In this document: positions 1-5,645 of the stretch, in pieces
Numbering within the stretch: position 1 is the first letter of the stretch
Layout of the letters: every line of letters starts with the position of its first letter
Origin: CAUZFZ01 sp963579025
Lineage (GTDB): Bacteria > Planctomycetota > Planctomycetia > Planctomycetales > Planctomycetaceae
Length of the DNA: 7,273 nt
Assembly: GCA_963579025.1 (NCBI GenBank)
Contig: CAUZFZ010000284.1
Span: 1 to 7,273, forward strand
Direction of reading: 5' to 3'
Made by a program: the position numbers and the translations under genes
The notes under the pieces: generated by a model
The model's input: the letters and a program-made list of their open reading frames with translations, nothing else
Told to the model about the DNA's origin: nothing
The model's database searches: none

Positions 1-1028
1 CCGCCGATGACAACACCGTCAAGCTCTGGGACGCCAACACCGGAGACTGCATACGCACATGCGAAGGACATTCACAGACCGTCACCGCGTGCGGTTTCTC
101 GCCCGACGGGACACGCATCGTCTCGGCGTCACGCGACCACACTGTCAAGCTCTGGGACGCCAACACCGGAGACTGCATACGCACATGCGAAGGACATTCA
201 AATTGGGTCAACGCGTGCGGTTTCTCGCCCGACGGGACACGCATCGTCTCGGCCGCCTCTGACAACACCGTCAAGCTCTGGGACGCCAACACCGGAGACT
301 GCATACGCACATGCGAAGGACATTCAAATCCGGTCAACGCGTGCGGTTTCTCGCCCGACGGGACACGCATCGTCTCGGCGTCACGCGACCACACTGTCAA
401 GCTCTGGGACGCCAACACCGGAGACTGCATACGCACATGCGAAGGACATTCAAATGTTGTCAACGCGTGCGGTTTCTCGCCCGACGGGACACGCATCGTC
501 TCCGCCGCCTCTGACAACACCGTCAAGCTCTGGGACGCCAACACCGGAGACTGCATACGCACATGCGAAGGACATTCAAATTGGGTCAACGCGTGCGGTT
601 TCTCGCCCGACGGGACACGCATCGTCTCCGCGTCACGCGACCACACTGTCAAGCTCTGGGACGCCAACACCGGAGACTGCATACGCACATGCGAAGGACA
701 TTCAAATGTTGTCAACGCGTGCGGTTTCTCGCCCGACGGGACACGCATCGTCTCGGCGTCACGCGACAACACCGTCAAGCTCTGGGACGCCAACACCGGA
801 GAGTGTCCGATGACGCTGGTTCACGGTCCGACAACACAGCAGGCGGCGCTTGATCTGCCCGGTAACCGCATCCTGTGGGCCAGCGACGATGCCTGGCGAC
901 TGCTCCGCTGGCGCTACACCGACCCGCAAACCGGCCAACCCCACGTCCTCCCCGCCGAACACTTCGGCCCCCTGCCCACCACCCCAGTGGCGATCGCGGA
1001 AGCGGGCCTGCGATCGACCAACATGTAG
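1..1028 (+). CDS. WD40 repeat protein, C-terminal part (5' end outside window)
   Basis: The reading frame has codons starting at 3, 6, 9 and so on, enters the window open, and stops with TAG at 1026-1028, giving about 341 visible residues. Six full 42-residue WD40 blades begin with GHS at 66, 192, 318, 444, 570 and 696. They are preceded by the end of another blade. Each reads GHSxxVxACGFSPDGTRIVS, then D-N/H-TVKLWD, then ANTGDCIRT. A last degenerate blade (about 820-920, ending WRLLRWRYTD) is followed by a tail with LPAEHFGPLP, a C-terminal ending I associate with bacterial WD40 proteins that carry an N-terminal NACHT, STAND or TIR module. WD40 propellers are protein-binding platforms, so a ligand-recognition or scaffold role is inferred. 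The N-terminal domain that would define the function is not visible. The repeats are nearly identical at DNA level. The forward ORFs in the other two frames here are by-products of the repeat. Confidence 0.93.
   Translation, partial: ADDNTVKLWDANTGDCIRTCEGHSQTVTACGFSPDGTRIVSASRDHTVKLWDANTGDCIRTCEGHSNWVNACGFSPDGTRIVSAASDNTVKLWDANTGDCIRTCEGHSNPVNACGFSPDGTRIVSASRDHTVKLWDANTGDCIRTCEGHSNVVNACGFSPDGTRIVSAASDNTVKLWDANTGDCIRTCEGHSNWVNACGFSPDGTRIVSASRDHTVKLWDANTGDCIRTCEGHSNVVNACGFSPDGTRIVSASRDNTVKLWDANTGECPMTLVHGPTTQQAALDLPGNRILWASDDAWRLLRWRYTDPQTGQPHVLPAEHFGPLPTTPVAIAEAGLRSTNM
3..800 (+). repeat. Tandem 126-bp WD40-coding repeat array
   Basis: The word gtcaagctctgggac recurs at 18, 144, 270, 396, 522, 648 and 774, exactly 126 bp apart. 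Units differ at only a few bases. The main differences are the codons after GHS (cag-acc, aat-tgg, aat-ccg, aat-gtt, aat-tgg, aat-gtt) and an alternation between SAS-RDHTV and SAA-SDNTV blade junctions, which gives a 252-bp higher-order period. The array is inside the WD40 gene and keeps its frame. Confidence 0.95.
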
Positions 1029-1044
1029 TCACAGCGGAAAACCG

Positions 1045-1390
1045 GATTGTCGATTGATAAGTGTTGATGTTCGAAGTGCAGTCGGAAGTATTGATGTTGC
1101 GCGCTTTTGGAGTGCGACGATGAATCGTCGCTTTCCCATTTTTTGCATTCGCGGCAAAGCCACATACTTTTCAGCATTTCCTTTCCGGTCCGTCCTGGAG
1201 GACATGTCAGACACGCCGTCGAAATGGGATGGTAAGCGGCTGCGCCGCAAGAGTGGCTTCGCCACGATAGGAAAGCGGTGATGTATCACCGCACTCCAGA
1301 GATGCGCAACTTAAAAATGGGGAAGCCGGCTTTGATGACCGAGGTGGCCGCCCTGGCACTTCAAAAATCAAAAATCATCATTCGACAATC
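1045..1390. repeat. Imperfect 35-bp inverted repeat enclosing MITE copy 1
   Basis: The left arm 1045-1079 (gattgtcga...gaagtgc) and the reverse complement of the right arm 1356-1390 match at 29 of 35 positions by manual alignment, with no gaps. The arms bracket the MITE-like element at 1089-1317, plus short spacers. This may be an older element or hairpin repeat into which the MITE was inserted, or the outer arms of a composite element. No open reading frame of its own is apparent. Confidence 0.6.
1089..1317. mobile_element. MITE-like element, copy 1 (degenerate ends)
   Basis: This is the same element as 2915-3142. The inner ends gttgcgc (1096) and gcgcaac (ending 1310) are inverted. The arms continue inward through ggagtgcg/cgcactcc to an 18-bp palindrome near each end: 1114-1131 gcgacgatgaatcgtcgc and 1275-1292 gcggtgatgtatcaccgc. 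A 41-bp block (1243-1283) is identical to 3068-3108 in copy 2. The outer 7 bp on each side are diverged; the boundaries given are by alignment to copy 2. The flanking 8-mers gtcggaag and tggggaag share only their last five bases, so any target duplication is decayed. No transposase is encoded, so it is non-autonomous. Confidence 0.75.
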
Positions 1391-1453
1391 ATCAATCAAT
1401 CCGACCGCAGCGAATGCCATCGCGCACTGTCTTCTGAAGCTTTCCCCGGATGA

Positions 1454-1498
1454 CCCTCTCCCGGCCCTGAGAGGCCGACCTCTCCCAGAGGGAGAGGT
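1454..1498. repeat. CCCTCTCCC / GGGAGAGG hairpin repeat
   Basis: A perfect 9-bp stem acctctccc (1478-1486) and gggagaggt (1490-1498) closes a 3-base loop. A third ccctctccc lies at 1454-1462 with a small ggcc stem between. The hairpin starts 32 bp beyond the stop of the M14 gene, so it could help end or protect that transcript. It lacks a T-tract on either strand, and I read it as a dispersed intergenic repeat rather than a classical terminator. Confidence 0.6.
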
Positions 1499-1529
1499 GA
1501 AGATGACTGTGGCCCGGCTTCGAATGCCA

Positions 1530-2537
1530 TCACGCCTGGGCGAGTTCCCGGGTCAGCACGGCAATACATTCGCCCTGCTTCGTCAGCGGTACGGATCGCC
1601 GGGCGAACAGAATACCGCTGCTGCGGGCATCGACCGGTTCGGCATCACGCTCCGGGTGTTCCAGCGAATGAATCTGACCGATGCGCTGGCCGGTTTCGAT
1701 CGTGTCTCCGATCTCGAAGAACGGTTCGAGGATGCCGCTGGCCGGAGCCATGATGTAGTCCTGCTCGTCATCAGCCACGACGACCAGCGGCTCAGTCACA
1801 CCCGGGTCTGTATGCGGTTCGGTCAGAAGTCCAACGTCGTGCAGGACGTTGCGTACCCGGGCCGTGATCCGCAGCATCTCGCGACCGTACTGAGCTTTGC
1901 AGCCCATCTCGGTACCCAGCGTGACTTTCCCCATCTGTTCGGCATACGACGGCAGCAGACCCGCACCCGCGACATCGCGATACAGGAAGATATACGGAGC
2001 CCCCCACGCTCGAGCCGCGGCCAGCATGCGGTCCATCTGATCGGTGTTTTCGAGCCGGTGCATGTTGACCGACGGCAGCATGTGCATGGACGAACCGCCC
2101 GAGTGAATGTCGATCACCAAATCCGCCAGCGGCAACACACGCGACGAAACGAAGTGAGCGATCATCCCGGTAATCGTGTCGTTGTGTCGCCCGGGAAAGG
2201 CCCGGTTCATGTTGACTCCGTCAATCGGCGACAGTCGCGTGCCGGCGACAACCGCCGGGTGATTCAACATGGGAACCATGATGATCCGCCCGCGAACCTG
2301 TTCGGCTGACAGTTCCCGGGCGAGATTCATCAGCGTGACTGGTCCTTCGTATTCATCCCCGTGATTCCCCCCGAACAGCACGGCCGTCGGACCGTCGCCG
2401 TTCCGGATGCAGGTGATGGGAATGAAATACTTCGCCCATCCCGCCGAGTTCGTGGACTGCGGGACAGCCAGACGACCGAACTGCTTGCCATCGCGGTCCA
2501 GATCAATATCGATGGTGACGAGGCTTTCGTTGCTCAT
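1530..2537 (-). CDS. M14-type zinc hydrolase, AstE/AspA superfamily, DoeB-like
   Basis: The 335-residue protein belongs to the succinylglutamate desuccinylase/aspartoacylase branch of the M14 metallopeptidases, which remove an acyl group from an N-acyl amino acid. Zinc ligands are visible: H59 and E62 in GGNHGDEYEGP, and H145 in DIHSGG. N111/R112 in NMNRAFPG is the expected substrate-binding site and E210 in GTEMG the expected catalytic base. Residues about 265-335 form the C-terminal beta domain (IMAPASGILEPFF...). The long GNHGDEYEGP motif and overall length most resemble DoeB, the N2-acetyl-L-2,4-diaminobutanoate deacetylase of ectoine breakdown, but no other ectoine gene is nearby, so the substrate is open. 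The start at 2537 is preferred because aagga sits 8 nt upstream; the longer 425-codon frame would run through intergenic hairpin repeats. It is cytoplasmic, with no signal peptide, and stands alone on its strand. Confidence 0.92.
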   Translation of the reverse strand: MSNESLVTIDIDLDRDGKQFGRLAVPQSTNSAGWAKYFIPITCIRNGDGPTAVLFGGNHGDEYEGPVTLMNLARELSAEQVRGRIIMVPMLNHPAVVAGTRLSPIDGVNMNRAFPGRHNDTITGMIAHFVSSRVLPLADLVIDIHSGGSSMHMLPSVNMHRLENTDQMDRMLAAARAWGAPYIFLYRDVAGAGLLPSYAEQMGKVTLGTEMGCKAQYGREMLRITARVRNVLHDVGLLTEPHTDPGVTEPLVVVADDEQDYIMAPASGILEPFFEIGDTIETGQRIGQIHSLEHPERDAEPVDARSSGILFARRSVPLTKQGECIAVLTRELAQA

Positions 2538-2545
2538 TGGTGTGG

Positions 2546-2550
2546 TCCTT
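2546..2550 (-). promoter_or_regulatory. Ribosome binding site of the M14 hydrolase gene
   Basis: On the - strand aagga is 8 nt before the ATG at 2537. It decides this start over the upstream in-frame ATG at 2807. Confidence 0.7.
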
Positions 2551-2609
2551 TGGTTGATTGAAGCGTGTTCCCTTTTGTCGTCGACATCGCCCGGAGGACG
2601 TGCGACCGA

Positions 2610-2624
2610 GGCTCGTGCCGAGCC
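2610..2624. repeat. Short perfect hairpin
   Basis: ggctcg and cgagcc form a 6-bp stem with loop tgc. It is the first of several hairpins upstream of the M14 gene. Confidence 0.5.
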
Positions 2625-2671
2625 GTCGTCAACTCGCATCCACTCAGTCGCGGGGCGGCGACAGCATATAG

Positions 2672-2701
2672 CCCCGGGCGTGAGTCGGCTCGCGCCCGGG
2701 G
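2672..2701. repeat. GC-rich hairpin repeat (ccccgggcg/cgcccgggg)
   Basis: Perfect 9-bp arms at 2672-2680 and 2693-2701 enclose a 12-base loop ending ggctcg. The same design (arm, loop ending ggctcg, arm) occurs in the repeat at 2890-2914/3151-3155 that is split by MITE copy 2, so this is a local repeat family. Confidence 0.65.
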
Positions 2702-2756
2702 TAACCGATTCCGCGAGACCGTTAAGCTGCGGAGCGGCGGCAGCCTGAGGCCGTAG

Positions 2757-2777
2757 CCCGATTTCTCCGAAATCGGG
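2757..2777. repeat. Hairpin repeat with stem cccgatttc/gaaatcggg
   Basis: A perfect 9-bp stem with a 3-base loop (tcc). With its flank ccgtag it is an inverted copy of 2841-2861 and its flank ctacgg. Confidence 0.65.
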
Positions 2778-2840
2778 ACCAGACGACATCGCAACCGGCG
2801 GGCACATCGACCGCCGCTCAGTCTTGCCACGTCCAAGGCA

Positions 2841-2861
2841 GCGGATTTCGGAGAAATCCGC
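2841..2861. repeat. Hairpin repeat with stem gcggatttc/gaaatccgc
   Basis: A perfect 9-bp stem with a 3-base loop (gga). Relative to 2757-2777 read on the other strand, two stem positions differ, and both changes are compensated on the opposite arm. Confidence 0.65.
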
Positions 2862-2906
2862 CTACGGCTCAGCTCCGGACCACCTGACTCCTGGGGCTTA
2901 CGCCGG

Positions 2907-2914
2907 CTCGCGCC
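2907..2914. repeat. Target site duplication of MITE copy 2, left
   Basis: ctcgcgcc directly abuts the left terminal inverted repeat and is repeated exactly at 3143-3150. Confidence 0.75.
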
Positions 2915-3142
2915 TTTTGAAGTTGCACACTTTCGGAGTGCGACGATGCATCGTCGCTTTCCCATTTTCCCATTTGCCGCGAAGCCGCTTACTTTTCAGT
3001 GTTTTCTCTTCATTCCGTCCTGGGCGGAATGGTAGACGCGCCGTCGAAAACAGATGGAAAGCGTCTTCGCCGCAAGAGTGGCTTCGCCACGATAGGAAAG
3101 CGGTGATGCATCACCGCAGTCCAGAATTGTGCAACTTCAAAA
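2915..3142. mobile_element. MITE-like element, copy 2 (intact ends, 228 bp)
   Basis: The element begins ttttgaagttgcaca (2915-2929) and ends with its exact reverse complement (3128-3142), a perfect 15-bp terminal inverted repeat. An 8-bp direct duplication ctcgcgcc flanks it on both sides. Near each end is a perfect 18-bp palindrome: 2940-2957 gcgacgatgcatcgtcgc and 3100-3117 gcggtgatgcatcaccgc. The interior has gtggcttcgccac (a small stem-loop) and no coding region. It lies in the same orientation as copy 1. The transposase that moves it is not in the window. An 8-bp duplication is compatible with several IS families and I do not assign one. Confidence 0.85.
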
Positions 3143-3150
3143 CTCGCGCC
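3143..3150. repeat. Target site duplication of MITE copy 2, right
   Basis: ctcgcgcc directly follows the right terminal inverted repeat and is identical to 2907-2914. Confidence 0.75.
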
Positions 3151-3477
3151 CCAGGCTCAATCCTGTCGCCGCTTTGTGGCTCGATGCCGCCGCCGCAAAC
3201 CGGCACATCGGGAATCAATTCATTCCCACTTTCTCAGTTCTCGAATTCGTTCCGTCTCCACCCCGAAGGAGAGACGTTACCGGAACGACGGGCAAGGGGC
3301 TCCAAGAGCCACGTGCTCCCGTCGCGGGCAAACCGCTCGAAGACGCGGAACCTCAGGATCGCGTCCACGCATGGACAGATTGTCTGAAGACAGGATGGTA
3401 CTGGCAGATTCCTGTGCACTCTGGCAGACTGGCTAATCCTGAATCACCCAGACGATCACCATTGGAGCTGAACGCAG
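3151..3477. other. Leader region of the TIR operon, no recognised gene
   Basis: After the MITE come 327 bases with no gene I can support. Short ORFs cross it on both strands (for example 3234-3419 on the - strand) without a recognisable family. The operon promoter should be here, but no convincing -35/-10 pair stands out. The 8-mer ctggcaga occurs at 3401 and 3421, exactly 20 bp apart, which could be a weak operator. A 5-bp hairpin ggctc-caa-gagcc lies at about 3298-3310. Confidence 0.6.
3464..3467 (+). promoter_or_regulatory. Ribosome binding site of the TIR gene
   Basis: GGAG lies 10 nt before the GTG at 3478. The spacing is a little long but it supports this GTG as the start. Confidence 0.45.
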
Positions 3478-4698
3478 GTGAAGACCCCTGTCACGATCTA
3501 CGTAGTGCATCATCCGGAATGCAAGGAAGCCAAAGAGCTGGCAAGTCGCCTCTTTCACTGGTTTCGACTGAGTAGCCTCTCTGGCGAATCCAGCGGTGGT
3601 GCTGCAGGGCTTCCGGTCTACTTCCGGCGGCAACTCGCCAAAAAAGAGTTCGTTCCGAAGATCAATTTCGACCACGCCGGTCTCAACGTCGTCATTCTGT
3701 TGGTTGACCACAGGATGGTCGCACAGCCCGAGTGGTTGAAGGCGGTCGTCGATCTGGCCAGTCAGATTGCCGAGGCCCGAAAAACGGGCGATGGCGATCG
3801 CTATGTCCAACTCCTGCCGGTGGCGCTGCATGAGAGCTTTTACCGCACGGGACCACTCTACCAGGAATTCAACCCCATTCGCCTGCTGGACTTGACCCCG
3901 GCGCAGCAGGAGGCAGTCCTGCGGCGATCGGCCACTGAATCCATTGCGCGTGTCCTGCGAGCCGATGACGACGGAAATCCTCAACCGCTGGATGTCTTCC
4001 TGAGCCATGCGAAACGCGATGGAAAGCAGATTGCAGAATCGCTGAGAGACGGCATTCGCCAGGTCAGTCAACTGGTGGCCTGGTACGACGCGAACGACCT
4101 GCCGTATGGAGCGGATTGGAAATCGCCGATGGAGACAGCCGCGGCGAGGGGCACAGCCGCGATGATCGCCACGGTGACCGACGCGTACCCCACTCGCCCG
4201 TGGTGTCGTCGGGAAGCGAAGCTGGCTCGAACTCCTGCACTGCTATCGGAACGGCGCGGCTGCCGCATCTGGCACGTCCAACCGGTCGTTGCCGTCCATC
4301 GCCCGCAGTCGGGCTGGGCACGCAGTATTCCCATGCTGGAAAGTGTGCCGCGCATCGGATGGAACACGTCCCGTCCCGACAGCCAGATTGCACGCATCGT
4401 CGACCGGCTCGTGCTCGAAGTGCTGCTGACGCGCGTGCATTGCAAAGTCGCGGAGGAACTTGAGTCACGCGACAGAGAACGCGGGCTTCATCTCGAAAGC
4501 TGCTATCTCACATGGGTACCGGACTCCTGGACGCTGTCAGTCGTCCGACAGGCACTGAAACGCCAGGCGTCAAGAGTCCGCCGGATCGTGTATCCTGGAT
4601 ACGGACTGACAACCGCGGAGGAAAAAGAACTGAAACCGGTCATCAGTGGATTCCATCCTCACACCGAGCTGGTCAGTTACGAGGAGGCCTGGCAATGA
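3478..4698 (+). CDS. TIR domain protein, first gene of the TIR/SLOG/SIR2 operon
   Basis: The 406-residue protein starts at GTG. A classical bacterial TIR domain spans about residues 170-320. It opens with LDVFLSHAKRDG and carries WYDANDLPYGADW, the loop and helix region that follows the second strand. It also has DAYPTRPWCRRE, whose E246 sits where TIR NADases have the catalytic glutamate. Residues 1-165 (TIYVVHHPECKEAKELASRL..., VVILLVD at 71-77) look like a second, divergent TIR-like or related Rossmannoid domain. Residues 335-406 (CYLTWVPDSW..., RRIVYPGYGL) form a C-terminal module I do not recognise. TIR domains cleave NAD+ or make cyclic nucleotide signals, or act as adaptors; which applies here is not shown. 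No signal peptide or membrane segment is seen. Its stop overlaps the next start (ATGA), so translation is probably coupled. Confidence 0.88.
   Translation: MKTPVTIYVVHHPECKEAKELASRLFHWFRLSSLSGESSGGAAGLPVYFRRQLAKKEFVPKINFDHAGLNVVILLVDHRMVAQPEWLKAVVDLASQIAEARKTGDGDRYVQLLPVALHESFYRTGPLYQEFNPIRLLDLTPAQQEAVLRRSATESIARVLRADDDGNPQPLDVFLSHAKRDGKQIAESLRDGIRQVSQLVAWYDANDLPYGADWKSPMETAAARGTAAMIATVTDAYPTRPWCRREAKLARTPALLSERRGCRIWHVQPVVAVHRPQSGWARSIPMLESVPRIGWNTSRPDSQIARIVDRLVLEVLLTRVHCKVAEELESRDRERGLHLESCYLTWVPDSWTLSVVRQALKRQASRVRRIVYPGYGLTTAEEKELKPVISGFHPHTELVSYEEAWQ
4681..4687 (+). promoter_or_regulatory. Ribosome binding site of the SLOG gene
   Basis: A strong GAGGAGG lies 7 nt before the ATG at 4695, inside the end of the TIR gene. 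It fixes the SLOG start there, not at the in-frame ATG at 4512. Confidence 0.8.
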
Positions 4699-5615
4699 CA
4701 GAGTCCACAAATAGAAAGATACCACTGATTACACTGTCGGCCGGTGGCAACGATGATGAACTCGCCGAGCGTGGGCTGGGCATGGAGCACGTCGACGAGT
4801 TGCTGGTGCGTGTGGCAAAGAAACTACTAAGTACCGGGAACAGACTGTCCTTCGGCGGAGCACTGGGAGATGGTGAAAAGAAACTCACTCAGTATCTGAT
4901 CGAAACAGCCCAGAACTGGCTGGACAACGCTGCCGCGCAGGAAGGCGACGTGACAAACCCCAAGACCTGGCCACTGGTGAATTATTCGGCCTGGCCGTAC
5001 CACACATTCATCAGCGAGGAGCAGCGAGCCAACCAAGTAGGTGTCTGCCAGTTCATCGACATCAACCCGCCGGACGTCCCGGACGAACAACTGAAGCACG
5101 TGCCCGAGGACTGGAAAACGGATCCGCAAACTCGGGTCTACACCAGCGACAGCCTGTCACAAATGCGCGAGCGATCGACGCGGGACTCAGACCTGCGCAT
5201 TGTCTGGGCCGGCAAAATCAAAGGCTCATCCGGCTGGATACCCGGCATCCTGGAAGAAGTCGGCTATTCGCTGGCGCAGAACAAACCCGTCCTGATCCTC
5301 GGAGGCTACGGCGGCTGCGCCGGCCTCATCGCCAGGTACCTCGCGGACAAAGACGAGCCCTGGCCGGACGCCCTGACCCTCAACACAGGCCCGGACGACC
5401 AGTTGGATGCGTCAGCCCGACGAGCCCTCCAGGCGAGATTCGACAGAATCAAAACCGACCTCAACGACTACCGCACTCGGCTGCTGGCTGGCGAACCGCT
5501 GAACGGCCTTTCCGCAGACGTCGCACAAAAGTCTCTGACAGCAGAAAACGGCCACGAGATCGCTGTCCTTGTCACCAAAGCGGCTACGGCCCGAGACGCC
5601 GCAACGGCATGTTGA
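4695..5615 (+). CDS. SLOG-family nucleotide-binding protein (TIR/SIR2-associated)
   Basis: The 306-residue protein has the hallmarks of the SLOG (SMF/DprA-LOG) Rossmannoid superfamily. A first strand ITLSAGG (12-18) leads to a helix and LSFGGALGDG (51-60). Later come RIVWAGK (168-174), the LOG-type PGILEE motif (183-188) and PVLILGGYGG (198-207). Families of this kind occur next to TIR and SIR2 genes (STALD and related SLOG clusters) and are predicted to bind, sense or hydrolyse NAD- or nucleotide-derived ligands. A role as ligand sensor or signal processor for the flanking TIR and SIR2-TIR proteins is inferred from this context. The N-terminal SLOG part and the PGILEE part are separated by about 100 residues including NYSAWPYHTF (96-105). 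The C-terminus is Ala- and Thr-rich. The exact SLOG subfamily is not certain. It overlaps the upstream gene by 4 bp and ends 30 bp before the next. Confidence 0.83.
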   Translation: MTESTNRKIPLITLSAGGNDDELAERGLGMEHVDELLVRVAKKLLSTGNRLSFGGALGDGEKKLTQYLIETAQNWLDNAAAQEGDVTNPKTWPLVNYSAWPYHTFISEEQRANQVGVCQFIDINPPDVPDEQLKHVPEDWKTDPQTRVYTSDSLSQMRERSTRDSDLRIVWAGKIKGSSGWIPGILEEVGYSLAQNKPVLILGGYGGCAGLIARYLADKDEPWPDALTLNTGPDDQLDASARRALQARFDRIKTDLNDYRTRLLAGEPLNGLSADVAQKSLTAENGHEIAVLVTKAATARDAATAC

Positions 5616-5645
5616 AGCACCAACCCTGCCACCTGAATCGACATC

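Larger units (their letters stand above)
1029..1529. other. Intergenic region with repeats, no gene
   Basis: The region lies between the convergent ends of the WD40 gene and the M14 hydrolase gene. It contains the nested inverted repeats, MITE copy 1 and the CCCTCTCCC hairpin repeat listed separately. ORFs that cross it have no recognisable product. I see no U-tract terminator for either gene. Confidence 0.75.
2538..2914. other. Upstream region of the M14 gene, hairpin-rich, no gene
   Basis: Apart from the M14 ribosome binding site, this stretch consists of short GC-rich inverted repeats (2610-2624, 2672-2701, 2757-2777, 2841-2861, 2890-2914) and no credible coding region. The promoter of the M14 gene must lie in or near 2550-2610 but I cannot pick a convincing -35/-10 pair. 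Confidence 0.7.
2890..3155. repeat. Hairpin repeat split by MITE copy 2
   Basis: If the MITE (2915-3142) and one copy of the 8-bp duplication are removed, 2890-2914 joins 3151-3155. The result is a 30-bp hairpin with perfect 8-bp arms cctggggc and gccccagg and a loop containing ggctcg. It matches the design of the intact repeat at 2672-2701. Confidence 0.65.

Noticed and set aside
3..800. CRISPR-like or satellite array
   Set aside because: Units are contiguous 126-bp coding repeats without unique spacers, and each encodes one 42-residue WD40 blade.
7..813. 268-codon Ser/Thr/Pro-rich ORF over the WD40 array
   Set aside because: It is an out-of-frame reading of the 126-bp repeats. The frame starting at 3 gives canonical WD40 blades and continues to the stop at 1028.
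1478..1498. Rho-independent terminator of the M14 gene
   Set aside because: The stem is good and correctly placed but no T-tract follows on the - strand, and it looks like a dispersed repeat.
1278..2309. 343-codon + strand ORF
   Set aside because: It is antisense to the M14 hydrolase, begins inside MITE copy 1 and has no family features.
1530..2807. Longer 425-codon form of the M14 hydrolase
   Set aside because: The extra 90 residues read through intergenic hairpin repeats. The start at 2537 has a good ribosome binding site and fits the family length.
3234..3419. 61-codon - strand ORF in the operon leader
   Set aside because: The peptide has no family I can name, no clear ribosome binding site and no context, so I do not call it a gene, though it could be a decayed remnant.
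3433..4071. 212-codon - strand ORF
   Set aside because: It is antisense to the TIR gene, has no recognisable domain and only reflects codon bias of the real gene.
4512..5615. Longer 367-codon start for the SLOG protein
   Set aside because: The extension lies inside the TIR gene. The ATG at 4695 has GAGGAGG 7 nt upstream and an ATGA overlap.
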